Positions 54,306 to 64,000 of a DNA stretch of 64,000 nucleotides are shown here, piece after piece. The notes beneath the pieces were generated by a model, which saw only the letters and a program-made list of their open reading frames with translations, was not told the origin of the DNA and did no database searches. Position 1 is the first letter of the stretch. Each line of letters opens with the position of its first letter. Source of the stretch: Schistosoma mansoni (taxonomy: Eukaryota > Platyhelminthes > Trematoda > Strigeidida > Schistosomatidae). The stretch is taken from the NCBI RefSeq assembly GCF_000237925.1, contig NC_031497.1, forward strand, positions 6,808,831 to 6,872,830, in the 5' to 3' direction. The translations under genes were made by a program, and so were the position numbers.

Positions 54306-55712
54306 ACATTCATTAAGGTTTTCTAAACACTTTGAAAGCTGCAGCTGTTAGATTAGTGCAAACGTCTTGGTAGCATTCTTTCCACTCATTGCACTGCATC
54401 CTGTAAATTATCAACGTGGATGATCTACATCGAATGATTGGGGGCCTACTCGAGCTAGACGGGAATGGTGTGACTAACAGCTAACTTCGAATTCACACCT
54501 CACGGTCAGCACCCAACGTGGCTTACCCCTTCGTCATATCAAAATACTATCGCTGCTTTGAAGATCGTATAACACAAAGGACGTTATTACAAAAATATAT
54601 TGGTTAGAGTAGGTACAAGCGAAAGTGTCACCACCACTGTATGGGCAGTTCATGGCGTACAATTAACTTATGCGCGTTGTTTGTCTTCGAATTTGACGGA
54701 GATCGACGACCAGTTAGAAACTCAGTGACCGAACTGCCATATGGGTGAGCTAGAGCTAAGTGACATTTCTTTGGCCCTACAATCCAAATTTTCAACAACA
54801 CTGTCTGATAACCAACCAAAGGTTTTAACATAAGTAAGACAAAAACCTGAAGACGTAAAAAAGTTGGACACTAAGTGAACCATGAGGTTCAAAAGTGCAA
54901 TAAACAGAAAAACCGCTTTACTCAGTAATTGTACAGATTCAAAAAATACCTTAGGAAAAGCAATGCTTTTGGCATGAATTTGCCTGAAATTAATTCGGCT
55001 CAAGTGAAAAAAGTAGTACGGATAGTATTAAATGATAAAAAGTAACTCGAACTCACTGAGGTGAAGCACCGTGTCTTTCTAAGTAGCGCGCATCGATTAG
55101 GAAGATCCAAGTTCACGATTTTGCTTTTTTGCAGTACATGGTCTTCCGAAATTCTCAACTCTATTAAGATATACTGACAGCATTTTCCTAACGCGTGGTA
55201 ATTCTATTTTAGCAATTGCGTTTATCTGCTCTACAAGGACAGTCACTATGAAAATGGAGCAAAATCAAATGACTTGAGCGTTCTAAGGGCAGATGCGATT
55301 TGGTGTGTAACTAGGCTTTTCTCAGTAACATTTAACATCATATCCATTCAAAAATAGTTCTCCTCGAAGTTTTTTGACAATAACAGAACTTTTACTATTC
55401 ACATAGCCGTGTATTGTCAGATTTAGAACATTTCTAGTTAAAAAAGCAATTCATAGCATTCTCTTGTGAAATTCTGGAAAAAAAAATACGTGAACAGAAA
55501 ACTCAGGACTTTCCTGTTGTAGGTTATCAAATAGGTGGCTTAAAGCATGTAAAATTATTCTTGACAGTAAGCCTGTTTTCTACGCACGACAATGCTTGCT
55601 AGATCGTTCACTAGTCATCGTTAATTTCTTACCACCACCTGTTTGTCCATAAATGGAAGCTGTGAAGTTATTGCCCAAAATCATCCGGACAACCATGCTT
55701 CCGTAGATATCG
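53770..55712 (-). pseudogene. Decayed kinesin-5-like gene remnant
   Basis: On the minus strand, 55703-55440 reads SDIYGSMVV, ASIYGQTGGGKKLTM, SERSSK, LLSRIILHALSHLFDN and PEFSVHVFFFPEFHKRML. This follows the kinesin motor from the segment before the P-loop to the LEIYNE helix, and Eg5/KIF11 fits best. The P-loop ends GKK instead of GKT/S, and stops occur at about 55580 and 55450 with no intron to remove them. Downstream, 54400-54140 resembles a spliced exon (acag acceptor, gtaagt donor; WKECYQDVCTNLTAAAFKVF, then after a one-base shift ENLNECVTSTGHLCFEPY, ending GITPRR). A further open frame follows at 53976-53770. Only about 2 kb separates motor and tail, too little for a whole kinesin-5, so the middle is lost. 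The motor call is fairly safe; linking the tail to the same gene is inference. Confidence 0.55.
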
Positions 55713-57185
55713 CTTTGTTTTGATTTTCAGTCGAACACATGATAAAACTTGAAGACTGAATATAAGTATGTTTAAGCTTTGACACCCATTATTTACCATT
55801 TATGTTCCTGCTTCACACTATACACGTGACCATAAACAGTTCTTCAACTTCTACCTGCTGATAGGCTGGTGAGGAACGATAATTGGCGTGCGTTTTTCAC
55901 GTGACAATATTTGCTTGGGTCTTTGCTCTTAGTGATAAGCCAAGAATTTCCTATCAGTATCAGAATGTACATTCTGAGGTCTTGGCCCCTAATTATACTC
56001 GCCTATTAATTGGTGAGTGGCTTCCGTTAAAGCTAGTGGGATATCTCATTTCGTGGGGTTTCCCCTGATCGTTATAAATGATTAATTTCGTGTTTTAGTT
56101 TCTCGAAAGTTTCACTAAATTGGTCACTTTCCCCTAAAGATGGTAACTGAAGAAGTGGTTCAGAACCATATATATTCGGTTATGATCTCCACATTTTTTC
56201 AGTAGTACTTAGTGTTATCTTTAGTATTCAAATCCATAACCTTGATGACTTAGCAATATAACACATCAAACTTTGTAGTAGAACTACCGATTTGTGATTT
56301 CAGGGATCTCAGTGAGTGGGGGCTGTCAGACAGCACATGAAAATACGTTTGGAGCTGTAACTCACTTTTCTTTTAGTGTTAACTATGCCTAAGTTTAAAT
56401 GACTTGGACTGAAATACTGTAAGTGCTTCAAAATAACTGTTCAGAAATTGGACTTATCGACAGAACAAATTGGTTTGGCTTTGACAAATAAAAAAAGTTT
56501 CTTTGCTTATTTCTGTCAGTTGCGTATCTTAAATCCATGCTTACTTAAAAATGAGATGTGTAGAAAAAGTTTTTGGGATATAAATTTGAAACAGTGATTA
56601 ACTTATTTAGGTAAATAGGTTTCAAAGCCTTATCTACCAAAAAGCCTCAATCCTATGGATCAAAACACTTAGACTGGTGTTGTAACACATTCTGTCAGTG
56701 AATAAACCAAAGAAATAAAAACTTATTTAGTTTTAGTACCTGTGAGTAAACAAGTGTTAAAGAGACAGTATCTTCATTAGGAGAGATCCTTTTTCTCTGA
56801 AGTTTAGCTTGACTTCAAATCCAATTTTACTTGCAGCAACACGCAATATGTGTAATCCACAATGTGATCTTTTTCACTTAGATACCAGTAGGTAGAATTC
56901 CAAAAACCAGAATCGACAACGATTATGACAGTCTTAGGCTGTGTATTCTCTGGTGTTTTTAAAGTATCAACAATTCAGTTGCATCAATCTAATAAGTAGT
57001 CAAAGGCAAAAGATCGTGGTGTGGTGTCTTATATTTCGTAACCTTTTGTGTGCTTTGGGTCGAAATATATCAGTATTTGCCTAAGTGGGTTGCAATATTT
57101 TGCTTGTTTTCTTTTCTATAGATTTCATTGTTCTTACTGTATCCATTGTTAACTTCCGGTTATTAATAAAACCTGTACTAGTAAT
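55713..57185. other. Spacer upstream of RAD1
   Basis: Holds the RAD1 promoter and leader by position. On the minus strand it should contain the first part of the kinesin-like motor if any survives, but I could not recognise it. No other feature was seen. Confidence 0.4.
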
Positions 57186-60100
57186 ATGATGGACGGACCA
57201 CTTATCTACCTAGCAATGGATAATGCAAAAGTAATCATCAATATATTAAAGGCAGTGCACTTCCGCGATGTATGTCTCGATAATTGCGTCATCTTTGGTG
57301 TCTAGCTTGCCACAATATTTGCCACAAATAATGGTATTAAGGTGACAGTAGAGGACTCAAAATGCATTCAAGGAAACGCCTTTCTGCATTCTGCGCTTTT
57401 CCGTGAATACTCTGTAAAGAAGGATATAGTATCGTTTAGGACAAACCTTGGTGTACTTGTTGTAAGTAGAATCTAGTACTTCTTCAGGTCCTTCAGGATT
57501 GTCTTTCTATTTTTGGGACTTCAGTTCAAGGACCACCAATTTCATTCATTTTATCTTATAAAACTCACGGGAGTGCTTTGAACATTCTGTAAGTTACTTC
57601 CAAGTTATTATTTGTGTACAGACTAGAAGAAAATGGAGTTGTGGCAGAATGCAACATTAAAACTATGGAGGCGTTTGAAATATTGGACTTTGATTTTTCA
57701 AGCAGTAATATCTCAGATAAATTCATAATGAAGGTTTGTTCTAAGCTAACTGTTATGCTTATGATATGTTATATTATTACTGTTATAAGTACTGGTCATC
57801 TGTGTTTTGAACCTTACGTTAGCACACTTAGCGGAGATCAACAAGAAATGGAAGTCGTACATACAATGGTAGAAAATGAAAACGATGCAAAACCTAGAAT
57901 GAGACCAATGAAGTCTCGAAGTGAAGAGCTTGGAATAACACCACGTCGTAAGTTATAGTTACTTTGAGGACCTTATCTCAGAGGCATATAACTTCGAACA
58001 TAGCTCAAACCAACAATTATTGGTCTCATAGACTGTTGACATGTCCTGGCCTGTACACTCGTGACCTTCCCTCAACATAATCTCCTTTTAGTTATCATAA
58101 AGCTCCATAGTTGGCGGTATCTAGGCCCATCCCCCAACCAACTCAACCGGTCGGGGCCCAAAACTCTGTAATTCATTTGCCTTCTCTCACTAGAACATTG
58201 CACAATAATGCTCGCCCAGTGGTTCTGGTAAAAACGGAAACTTCGGGAATTCCCATAATAAAATGCTTTCCACCTTCACACATTCTTCACCTTCGAAATA
58301 GTTTTTCGCTGTCATAGAGTGTCTCAAAGCATATGGTTACTTAGCAGCTTTCTGTTGGATGAATAAGTGAGTATTTTGCCTGAGCGCTTTCACTGACGAT
58401 CTGTACTGTTATAAGTAAAACGATCTAGCCTTGATACTAGAGTTTAAATTTATTAATTTGCCACTTAGGAGGTTTGGGAAACTGTACTTCACGATCGTTT
58501 TCAATGATCAGAAGAGATATGTTTTTCGTACGTATATTTGTGTTTGTTTCGTATTCTACTATACGCTGGGTCTTAAGTGTTTGTGTTTTCCAATTAGCAT
58601 CAACTATCTGACGAAGCTACTTCAAACAGGATTCTGTTTTTTCCACACAAATTTTTTTAAAACGATACATTTATCCGTTGCAACTATGTATACTTACTGC
58701 CATGTTTGTAAAGTAGGATTTTTATTATTTCCACACTAGTGTATATCTGTAAATGCGATTGCTCCTTTGGGGTAAATTACTGTAAATCAACATAGTCCCG
58801 TTTGAAATGTTTGGACTCACATATCTAGGCAATAATCTCAGTAGGAAAATGAGGGTCTTTTACTATCTTCCTCGAGTCACAGTTATTTGGTACTAGACAC
58901 ATGGTAGACTTTAGAGCTACATATCGGGTAATCTGCAAGATATCGAATCATGTATGATGATAAGTATAAACTTTTTTTTTGAAATTTTTGTAAATAATAC
59001 AATAAAATCCATGAAATCATAACTTACCGTACAAAAATTGATCGTTTTTTTCTGACCTGCTATTAACTTCAAGGAAAGATCAGTCAGTGTTGCGCTAACC
59101 CTGTAGACTAGTGTACTATTTTTCCTATTTTCTATTCTCACCTGTTAGTCAGAATGTATGCGTGAAGCGTTCAACGAACTTGATACTTCAAGTGAAATCT
59201 TGGAAGTTGCTGTAATACCACCTCCAGCTGTTCAGTCTCGTCTTCGTTTAACGACGTATGGTTTCGCTGGGACTATGCATTTTGACTTACCTCGATCATC
59301 TGACCAAGTGGAAGTTTTTGAATCTGCAGCTGCAAGTCCTCGGATAGCTCGATTTCGTCTTTCTCTTCTACGACTTGCAACAAGCCGAGCATTGTCAATG
59401 GCTAGCCGTATTTCGCTGCGTATCAATGACCGGGGTTTCCTGTCGATCCAGTACATGATAAATCTTTCAGACGGTGAAGTTGCTTTTGTCGAGTTTTTCG
59501 TAAGATTTTCCTTCAAAATTATTGACATTTATGTATTTTAGTTCGCAACTTACATGTATCAGACAGTTTCCATACTTTACCATATACCATCAAATAAGAA
59601 TCAGAAAAACTAAAGTCGGCAAAACAATTGAAGTTGAATCCTATTAAATTAAAATAAAGTAAAAACTCATTATCATATATAAAGTAGAACTACTTAAGCT
59701 AAGGCATTTAATTTAAACTTATATCACCTAAAGCTATCAACTGCCATTTTTCGGCTATTTTACGTACTTCATTTAACAAAGCCTTGGTTGCGTAGTATTC
59801 CTTCATACTCCTCACGCTTTTCAAAACCTATGACAGATTGACTCGCGAAAAGTAGACTGGTCTTCGTTCTGGCCTTAGATGTTTTGGTCATCACCCTCCG
59901 CCAAATGTTAGAGCACCATGAAACTTATTGTAGCCTAACAGTCGTGTTTCTTAATATCAAAGCTGCCTTTTATTTGTACAGGGCTCTCCTCTATCATTTT
60001 CTGTTGAAGAAGGGTGTATCTATGATCTTTATCAAAATCTCAAAGGCTCTGTACACAAACTCTTCGGGCAAAGTGAGGGCATACAACCACCTTTCTCTAT

Positions 60101-63100
60101 TGTTCTTATCAGGAGTGGGGGTTAGGTGGAGCTGCTCCATCATCATTCGTCCTCAACTTTACCGTCAATAATATTCCTAAAACAACTCTAACAGAAGTAA
60201 GTAGTAATGGTGTTGATCTTTTTCCTGGAGAAAGACTTTCCTATCTTAAGTATGTGAATGACTATTGCTTTACTGTGCAATAATACTCAAGCTATACAGA
60301 CCACTTAATCAGTTGGCAGTCAGTATTCGTACGTATGGCATGTACTTTGTGCCTTCTAAATACAAGGTACTTTTACAAAACTGTTAGAATCCTGCGACTG
60401 CACTCTTTGTAGTGAGACGTTAGGAGTAGTCTAAAATTTCTTATATTTGGGTAGCTGTTTAAGTTTTGGTGGTGGTATGGCTGATAAGACTAGTTTGCGT
60501 AAATTCAGATGAGCTTATTGCAATCCAGTTTATCTTTGGCGCCATCATGATGTTAGCCTGGATTTAAAATGTCGGGTTTACAACGTATCGGCTGGAGCAA
60601 TCTTTTTCCTTGCTTATGAGCCATGGTCACCGAGTTGAGCGTGTTTAGAAATTATGTGTTTGATGACCATTGTCTTCGAAGGATTGTTTAAGTCTAATGT
60701 CAACAACGTGTTCCTAATCTCGAGGTTCGTCAGTGTGTTCGGGTGTAGTGACTACCATCCAGTTTCTGTCACCATCTGGAAACACCGACTTCGGTGACTT
60801 GTTCACGCGTTACGGATGTCACCTTAGCGATTTCCCCATGGTGTGTGGTCTGTGTGACTGGGTAGAAAAAGTGGAGGCGTATTCTGGAAAAGAAGTTAGT
60901 GAAGTTGTTTTACAGTTTTCTTTTGTAAAAGTGAAATGACCTCCTTAAGCTGAAAGAAATTTCTTCTAGGTATATTTTTTAGAACCAAACTAACTCTCCT
61001 ATTACGAACTATTCTCGTTCGCTTATTTTTATTCGTTTATTTATTTTGATTATACTCTCCCTCCTTCATCTGTCTCTTCACAATTTAATTTTCTTATGTG
61101 GCGAATAATTGTTTTCGTACCTATTTTGTGCTTGTATTTGTCTTCAATAAAAATAAAAGTATTCAGACCAATGATTAGTAACATGCCATGTTTTTGTATT
61201 TTCTTGCACTGTGATGTGTGCTACTGATGCCGATAGATATAAGTAGTATGTATCATCAATCGAAAGTGAAATGCCTGGAGGCAGAAGGTTAAGAAGATCG
61301 AAGAAAAGAGGACGAGAACAGTAAATGATTGGTGTAGAAACTAAAGGATAATGATGATTGATTGACATTTTGCAGAAGGAACAGTCAAGTTTGGTACAAT
61401 TGACTGACACTGCGAATGAAGAATTTACTGTATGGTTCTCAGATTTTACTAATAGATTCTGCAATTTTGTGTTCAAATACATTCGATTGTCCCCATTTGT
61501 GTTCTCGTTCACCACATACTTGTATCTCCTCAATTGATATAAGTCCACAACTGCATTAGTTGATACTATTACCAGACTTTCTACTCTTCTTCACATGTGG
61601 TCAATAATTTCGAACTAGTTTTTCATCTTAAACTTTCATTTTCACATTTCTTGTTAGAGTAATTAGGTTTTCGACAATGATCATACTTTATTCGGACTTA
61701 ACATCACTTTCTATGATATAAGATAAAGTACAAACCTTCTAAAGGTATGTTGCTCAGCTGCTGTTAAATGATCAAACATAGAGTTATAATACAAGTAGAG
61801 TACGGTGATCTATCTGTATCTAAAAATAAAATGATAAACGAAGTAAATGTTCGTAACTTTCTTCCGAACTGGGAACAATTTATTACTTCATTCTATATTT
61901 CCTTAAATTATTACATTATAGCATTGATCGTTAAAAAGGTACTGATATTCAACTGATTATAAACATTTGGTGAAACAGAATAATTGATTACATGCATAGT
62001 TGTAGCACAATATTAAAAAGCCACTGAAAATTATTTGTGGGTTGAAAAAGGTTGTATTTCAATAGAAAAAAGTTGTTTCTGAATGAAGTTATTGTCATTA
62101 CCGCGTGTTGTCAAGTAAAGTAATCAGAATGATCCCAAATCGTCCCTGGTTGTGTATTTTTAAAAATGGTTAGCAGTAGAGTCCAGGACTGAAGTTCTGT
62201 TCTTTTTAGAACTTTTCAACTAGATGCACTTGAATAACTTTTTGTGTTCTTACTGAGACTCGAACCCAGTCCCTATCAAACTTGACACCAAAGCACTAAA
62301 TAAGTAATGTCATTTGTGACTGATTAGCTTAGTGCATAGCACTACCTGATGATCTGTGGATTTAAGTTTTAGTGGGATAAATAGCATTGGTTCAAGTCTT
62401 CCCACTCAGTTACCAAGCACAGATTTATGTATTCTCCTATTTCTTTGTGGGTACATCCAGCTGAAAAGTCCCAAAAAGAGCAAAAAATCTGAGTTTCTCT
62501 GCTAACCATAATAATAAACATGATCAAAGTGTATATTCGATCCTTATTGAAACGTCCAAGAGATGTATATGTTAACGAGATTGGATGATTGAATCTTAGT
62601 AATCGACAACAAACAAGTACACATGCATGCAGCGAATAAACATTGTTTAATTTGTTAATAAATCAATAAGCATAAAGATTGCCTATATTTTTTAAAAGCG
62701 TAAAAGATTTAGATTTCCGAGCTGATAATTTGACCATGCAAAGTAAACCATAACTTATTTGTTTTGGTTTTATTGTAATACATTTCAATTCGTGTCATAA
62801 CTTGTATGTGCAATCAATGGGATTGCACATCTTTGAACAATATGACAGTCCATTTCGAACGTCAGTTCGTTTATTAGCAATTTCATTTCAAGGGTTGTGA
62901 TTAAAACTGAATATGAAAGTGTACTCTGAACTATGGTTATTTTCAAATACGATGAGAAAACGTGACTATAGCTGCGTGTATGGTTTTTATTCACGCGCTA
63001 ATTGAATATGATCATTGGTAATTAAGCTAAGACTTGAGGATCAGTAGACCGTAATAAAATACCTAAAACCTGCCTAGTCGTCAGATTTGTGGTTAATACA

Positions 63101-63686
63101 CAACATTTTCGGTTTACAGGTGGTTGCTGTCTCACTTCCACGTTATATATATATATATATGAATTGATTATCCTTTTCCCGAATCAAATGTGACCTAAAT
63201 TAATTTATGAAATTCCTATTACATATGTATGTTTTCAGTGCGAAGGAAAACTGATTGTTAGAAGCATCTGTTATCGATTGTTAGTTTTGTCAAAGCATTT
63301 CACTCCATGTGCTTCATAAACTAAGCAGTAGTTTGCAGTCCAATAGTTCATATCTTTGGAGGTGTATAGTACTTAAATTCTGTCGTCTGTCTTCATTTTC
63401 AGAAGTTTGGCTAAATGCTGTTGACGTCCGTTGCAGTATCCCAATTATTTTTGTACATCGTGCGTTCCACTTCATTGTTTTATCACATAAACTTTCTAAA
63501 CTATTTGCTGATAAAATATTCCATACTTTTGCTTTTACTCCTCAGTGTGTTCCAGATGTAGATGAAACAGATCAGTCAGAATCTCAGGCAAGCACGAATA
63601 GTCCACAGAAATCTAGTAAGATATCTCATTTTGCATCAACGTCGAAGTGTCCAGCAAACACAATAGATCCCGATTGGAGTGATTAA
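57186..63686 (+). CDS. RAD1: RAD1, subunit of the 9-1-1 checkpoint clamp
   Basis: Six exons: 57186-57269, 57306-57461, 57497-57588, 57622-57733, 59149-59499 and 63546-63686. They join in frame to 311 residues (human RAD1 has 282). Diagnostic stretches are ILKAVHFRD, FATNNGIKVTVEDSKCIQGN, TNLGVLVDCLSIFG, LLEENGVV, ILDFDFSSSNISDKF, SECMREAFNELD and RISLRINDRGFLSIQYMI, all colinear with vertebrate RAD1. RAD1 joins RAD9 and HUS1 in a PCNA-like ring loaded at damaged DNA to activate ATR signalling. The start is the first of two tandem ATGs, with an in-frame stop 36 bases upstream. Introns 1-3 are 36, 35 and 33 bases; introns 4 and 5 are 1415 and 4046 bases. The last exon gives a schistosome-specific serine-rich acidic tail ending DPDWSD. 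Intron 4 holds an inverted repeat arm and intron 5 a LINE fragment. Confidence 0.96.
57781..58509. repeat. Inverted repeat arm B (729 bases), inside RAD1 intron 4
   Basis: Reverse complement of 53578-54305, starting 47 bases after the RAD1 exon 4 donor. It carries a plus-strand copy of the kinesin-remnant tail exon (about 57795-57947, ending at gtaagt) and of the 68-codon open frame (58111-58317). The tail copy lacks the upstream half of the exon present at 54400-54306, so arm B looks like the derived copy. Confidence 0.93.
59830..60850 (+). mobile_element. Decayed LINE reverse transcriptase fragment in RAD1 intron 5
   Basis: Plus-strand translation reads VITLRQMLEH, YCSLTVVFLNIKAAF, LLKKGVS, ISKALYTNSSGKVRAYNHLS, NGVDLFPGERL and then, in other frames, FGSCLSFGGGMADKTSLRKF and LDLKCRVYNVSAGAIFFLAY. 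This follows the RT palm and thumb order of schistosome RTE/CR1-type LINEs. The catalytic YADD position reads YVND. Several stops and frame changes make it inactive. It has the same orientation as RAD1. It belongs to a different LINE family from the fragment at 52250. Confidence 0.8.
61144..61548 (-). repeat. Open frame in probable dispersed repeat
   Basis: A 134-codon minus-strand frame (contains CTKLDCSFCKMSINHHY and LFFDLLNLLPPGISLSIDD) without splice context. I believe similar frames recur in schistosome repeat sequence, but I cannot name the family. It is not a convincing host gene. Confidence 0.3.
62220..62420. repeat. tRNA-like SINE remnants
   Basis: A minus-strand B-box-like ggactgggttcgagtctc (at about 62260) and a plus-strand ttggttcaagtctt (at about 62390) lie close together. 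They look like two old tRNA-derived retroposon heads. No hammerhead blocks or cloverleaf could be traced, so this is weak. Confidence 0.3.
63144..63161. repeat. (AT)n microsatellite
   Basis: About nine AT units in RAD1 intron 5. Similar short AT runs occur near 20481, 27521 and 34548. Confidence 0.85.
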
Positions 63687-63899
63687 GGAACTTAGTCTTC
63701 AGTTGGATTTTAAAATTTAACCAAACAGCTTTACAAATTCAGATCAAAAAACCTTACTTTTTGTACGCCTTTTTAAATACGTACTGTAAATAGTAGATAT
63801 TCTGCTACACTCTATCTTAAGACTTGATCATTTACTCAGAGGAAGAAAAGTTCTTTTCGAAACTCCTTGTCAGTATTTGTACAACCTTGTGTCTTCTTT

Positions 63900-63905
63900 A
63901 ATAAA
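63900..63905 (+). terminator. Candidate polyadenylation signal of RAD1
   Basis: AATAAA 214 bases after the RAD1 stop codon, the first plus-strand AATAAA I see in the 3' untranslated stretch. Confidence 0.5.
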
Positions 63906-64000
63906 ATCAAATTCTTGGACTTATAGTTTTCAACTTAATCAGATGAAAGATTAGCTTTTTCCATGGGTGCTATCATTTTTATTTCCACATATAATCAAGT

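Larger units (their letters stand above)
59500..63545 (+). other. RAD1 intron 5 (4.0 kb)
   Basis: Contains the LINE fragment at 59830, a 134-codon open frame on the minus strand at 61144-61548 that looks repeat-derived, tRNA-like B-box sequences near 62.25 and 62.39 kb, and an (AT)n run near 63144. The rest is AT-rich without signal. Confidence 0.8.

Noticed and set aside
57614-57958. 114-codon frame extending RAD1 exon 4 into the inverted repeat
   Set aside because: RAD1 homology stops at the gtttgt donor at 57734 and resumes in phase at 59149; the extension is intron plus the copied kinesin-remnant tail.
53578-58509. A single DNA transposon with long terminal inverted repeats
   Set aside because: The loop contains four RAD1 exons, the arms carry exon-like host sequence, and no transposase was seen.

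Overview
The window reads as nuclear DNA of a blood fluke (Schistosoma or a close schistosomatid). It is AT-rich, its genes are broken by introns, several genes carry the 30-50 base mini-introns typical of schistosome 5' gene ends, and it holds tRNA-derived SINEs with hammerhead-ribozyme folds of the kind known as SM-alpha in Schistosoma. The species cannot be fixed from the sequence alone. One 200-base run of N (5341-5540) is an assembly gap.

Four host genes can be read exon by exon with consistent splice phase. From left to right: (1) minus strand, 91-13544, most of a SPATA18/MIEAP (mitochondria-eating protein) homologue, with its first exon(s) missing; (2) minus strand, 24551-28693, a complete G-protein beta-5 subunit (GNB5-like, 7 exons, 355 residues); (3) minus strand, 45356-46429, a complete Pur-alpha (3 PUR repeats, 6 coding exons, 295 residues); (4) plus strand, 57186-63686, a complete RAD1 checkpoint clamp subunit (6 exons, 311 residues). 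GNB5 and RAD1 show the schistosome pattern of tiny 5' introns followed by kilobase-scale 3' introns; Pur-alpha has only tiny introns; MIEAP has only long ones. The four genes have unrelated roles (mitochondrial quality control, G-protein signalling, nucleic-acid binding, DNA-damage checkpoint) and no functional cluster is implied.

The rest is intergenic or intronic DNA with transposable-element debris: five hammerhead-type SINE copies (one single, two head-to-head pairs), two RTE/CR1-type LINE fragments, a Gypsy-like LTR remnant, a three-copy dispersed repeat, a duplicated block beside the gap, and simple repeats. Between the LTR debris and RAD1 lies a decayed minus-strand kinesin-like remnant. 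Its 3' part has been copied in inverted orientation (about 729 bases, nearly identical) into RAD1 intron 4, so that the RAD1 5' half sits in the loop of a 4.9 kb inverted repeat. No CRISPR array, rRNA gene or confident tRNA gene was seen.
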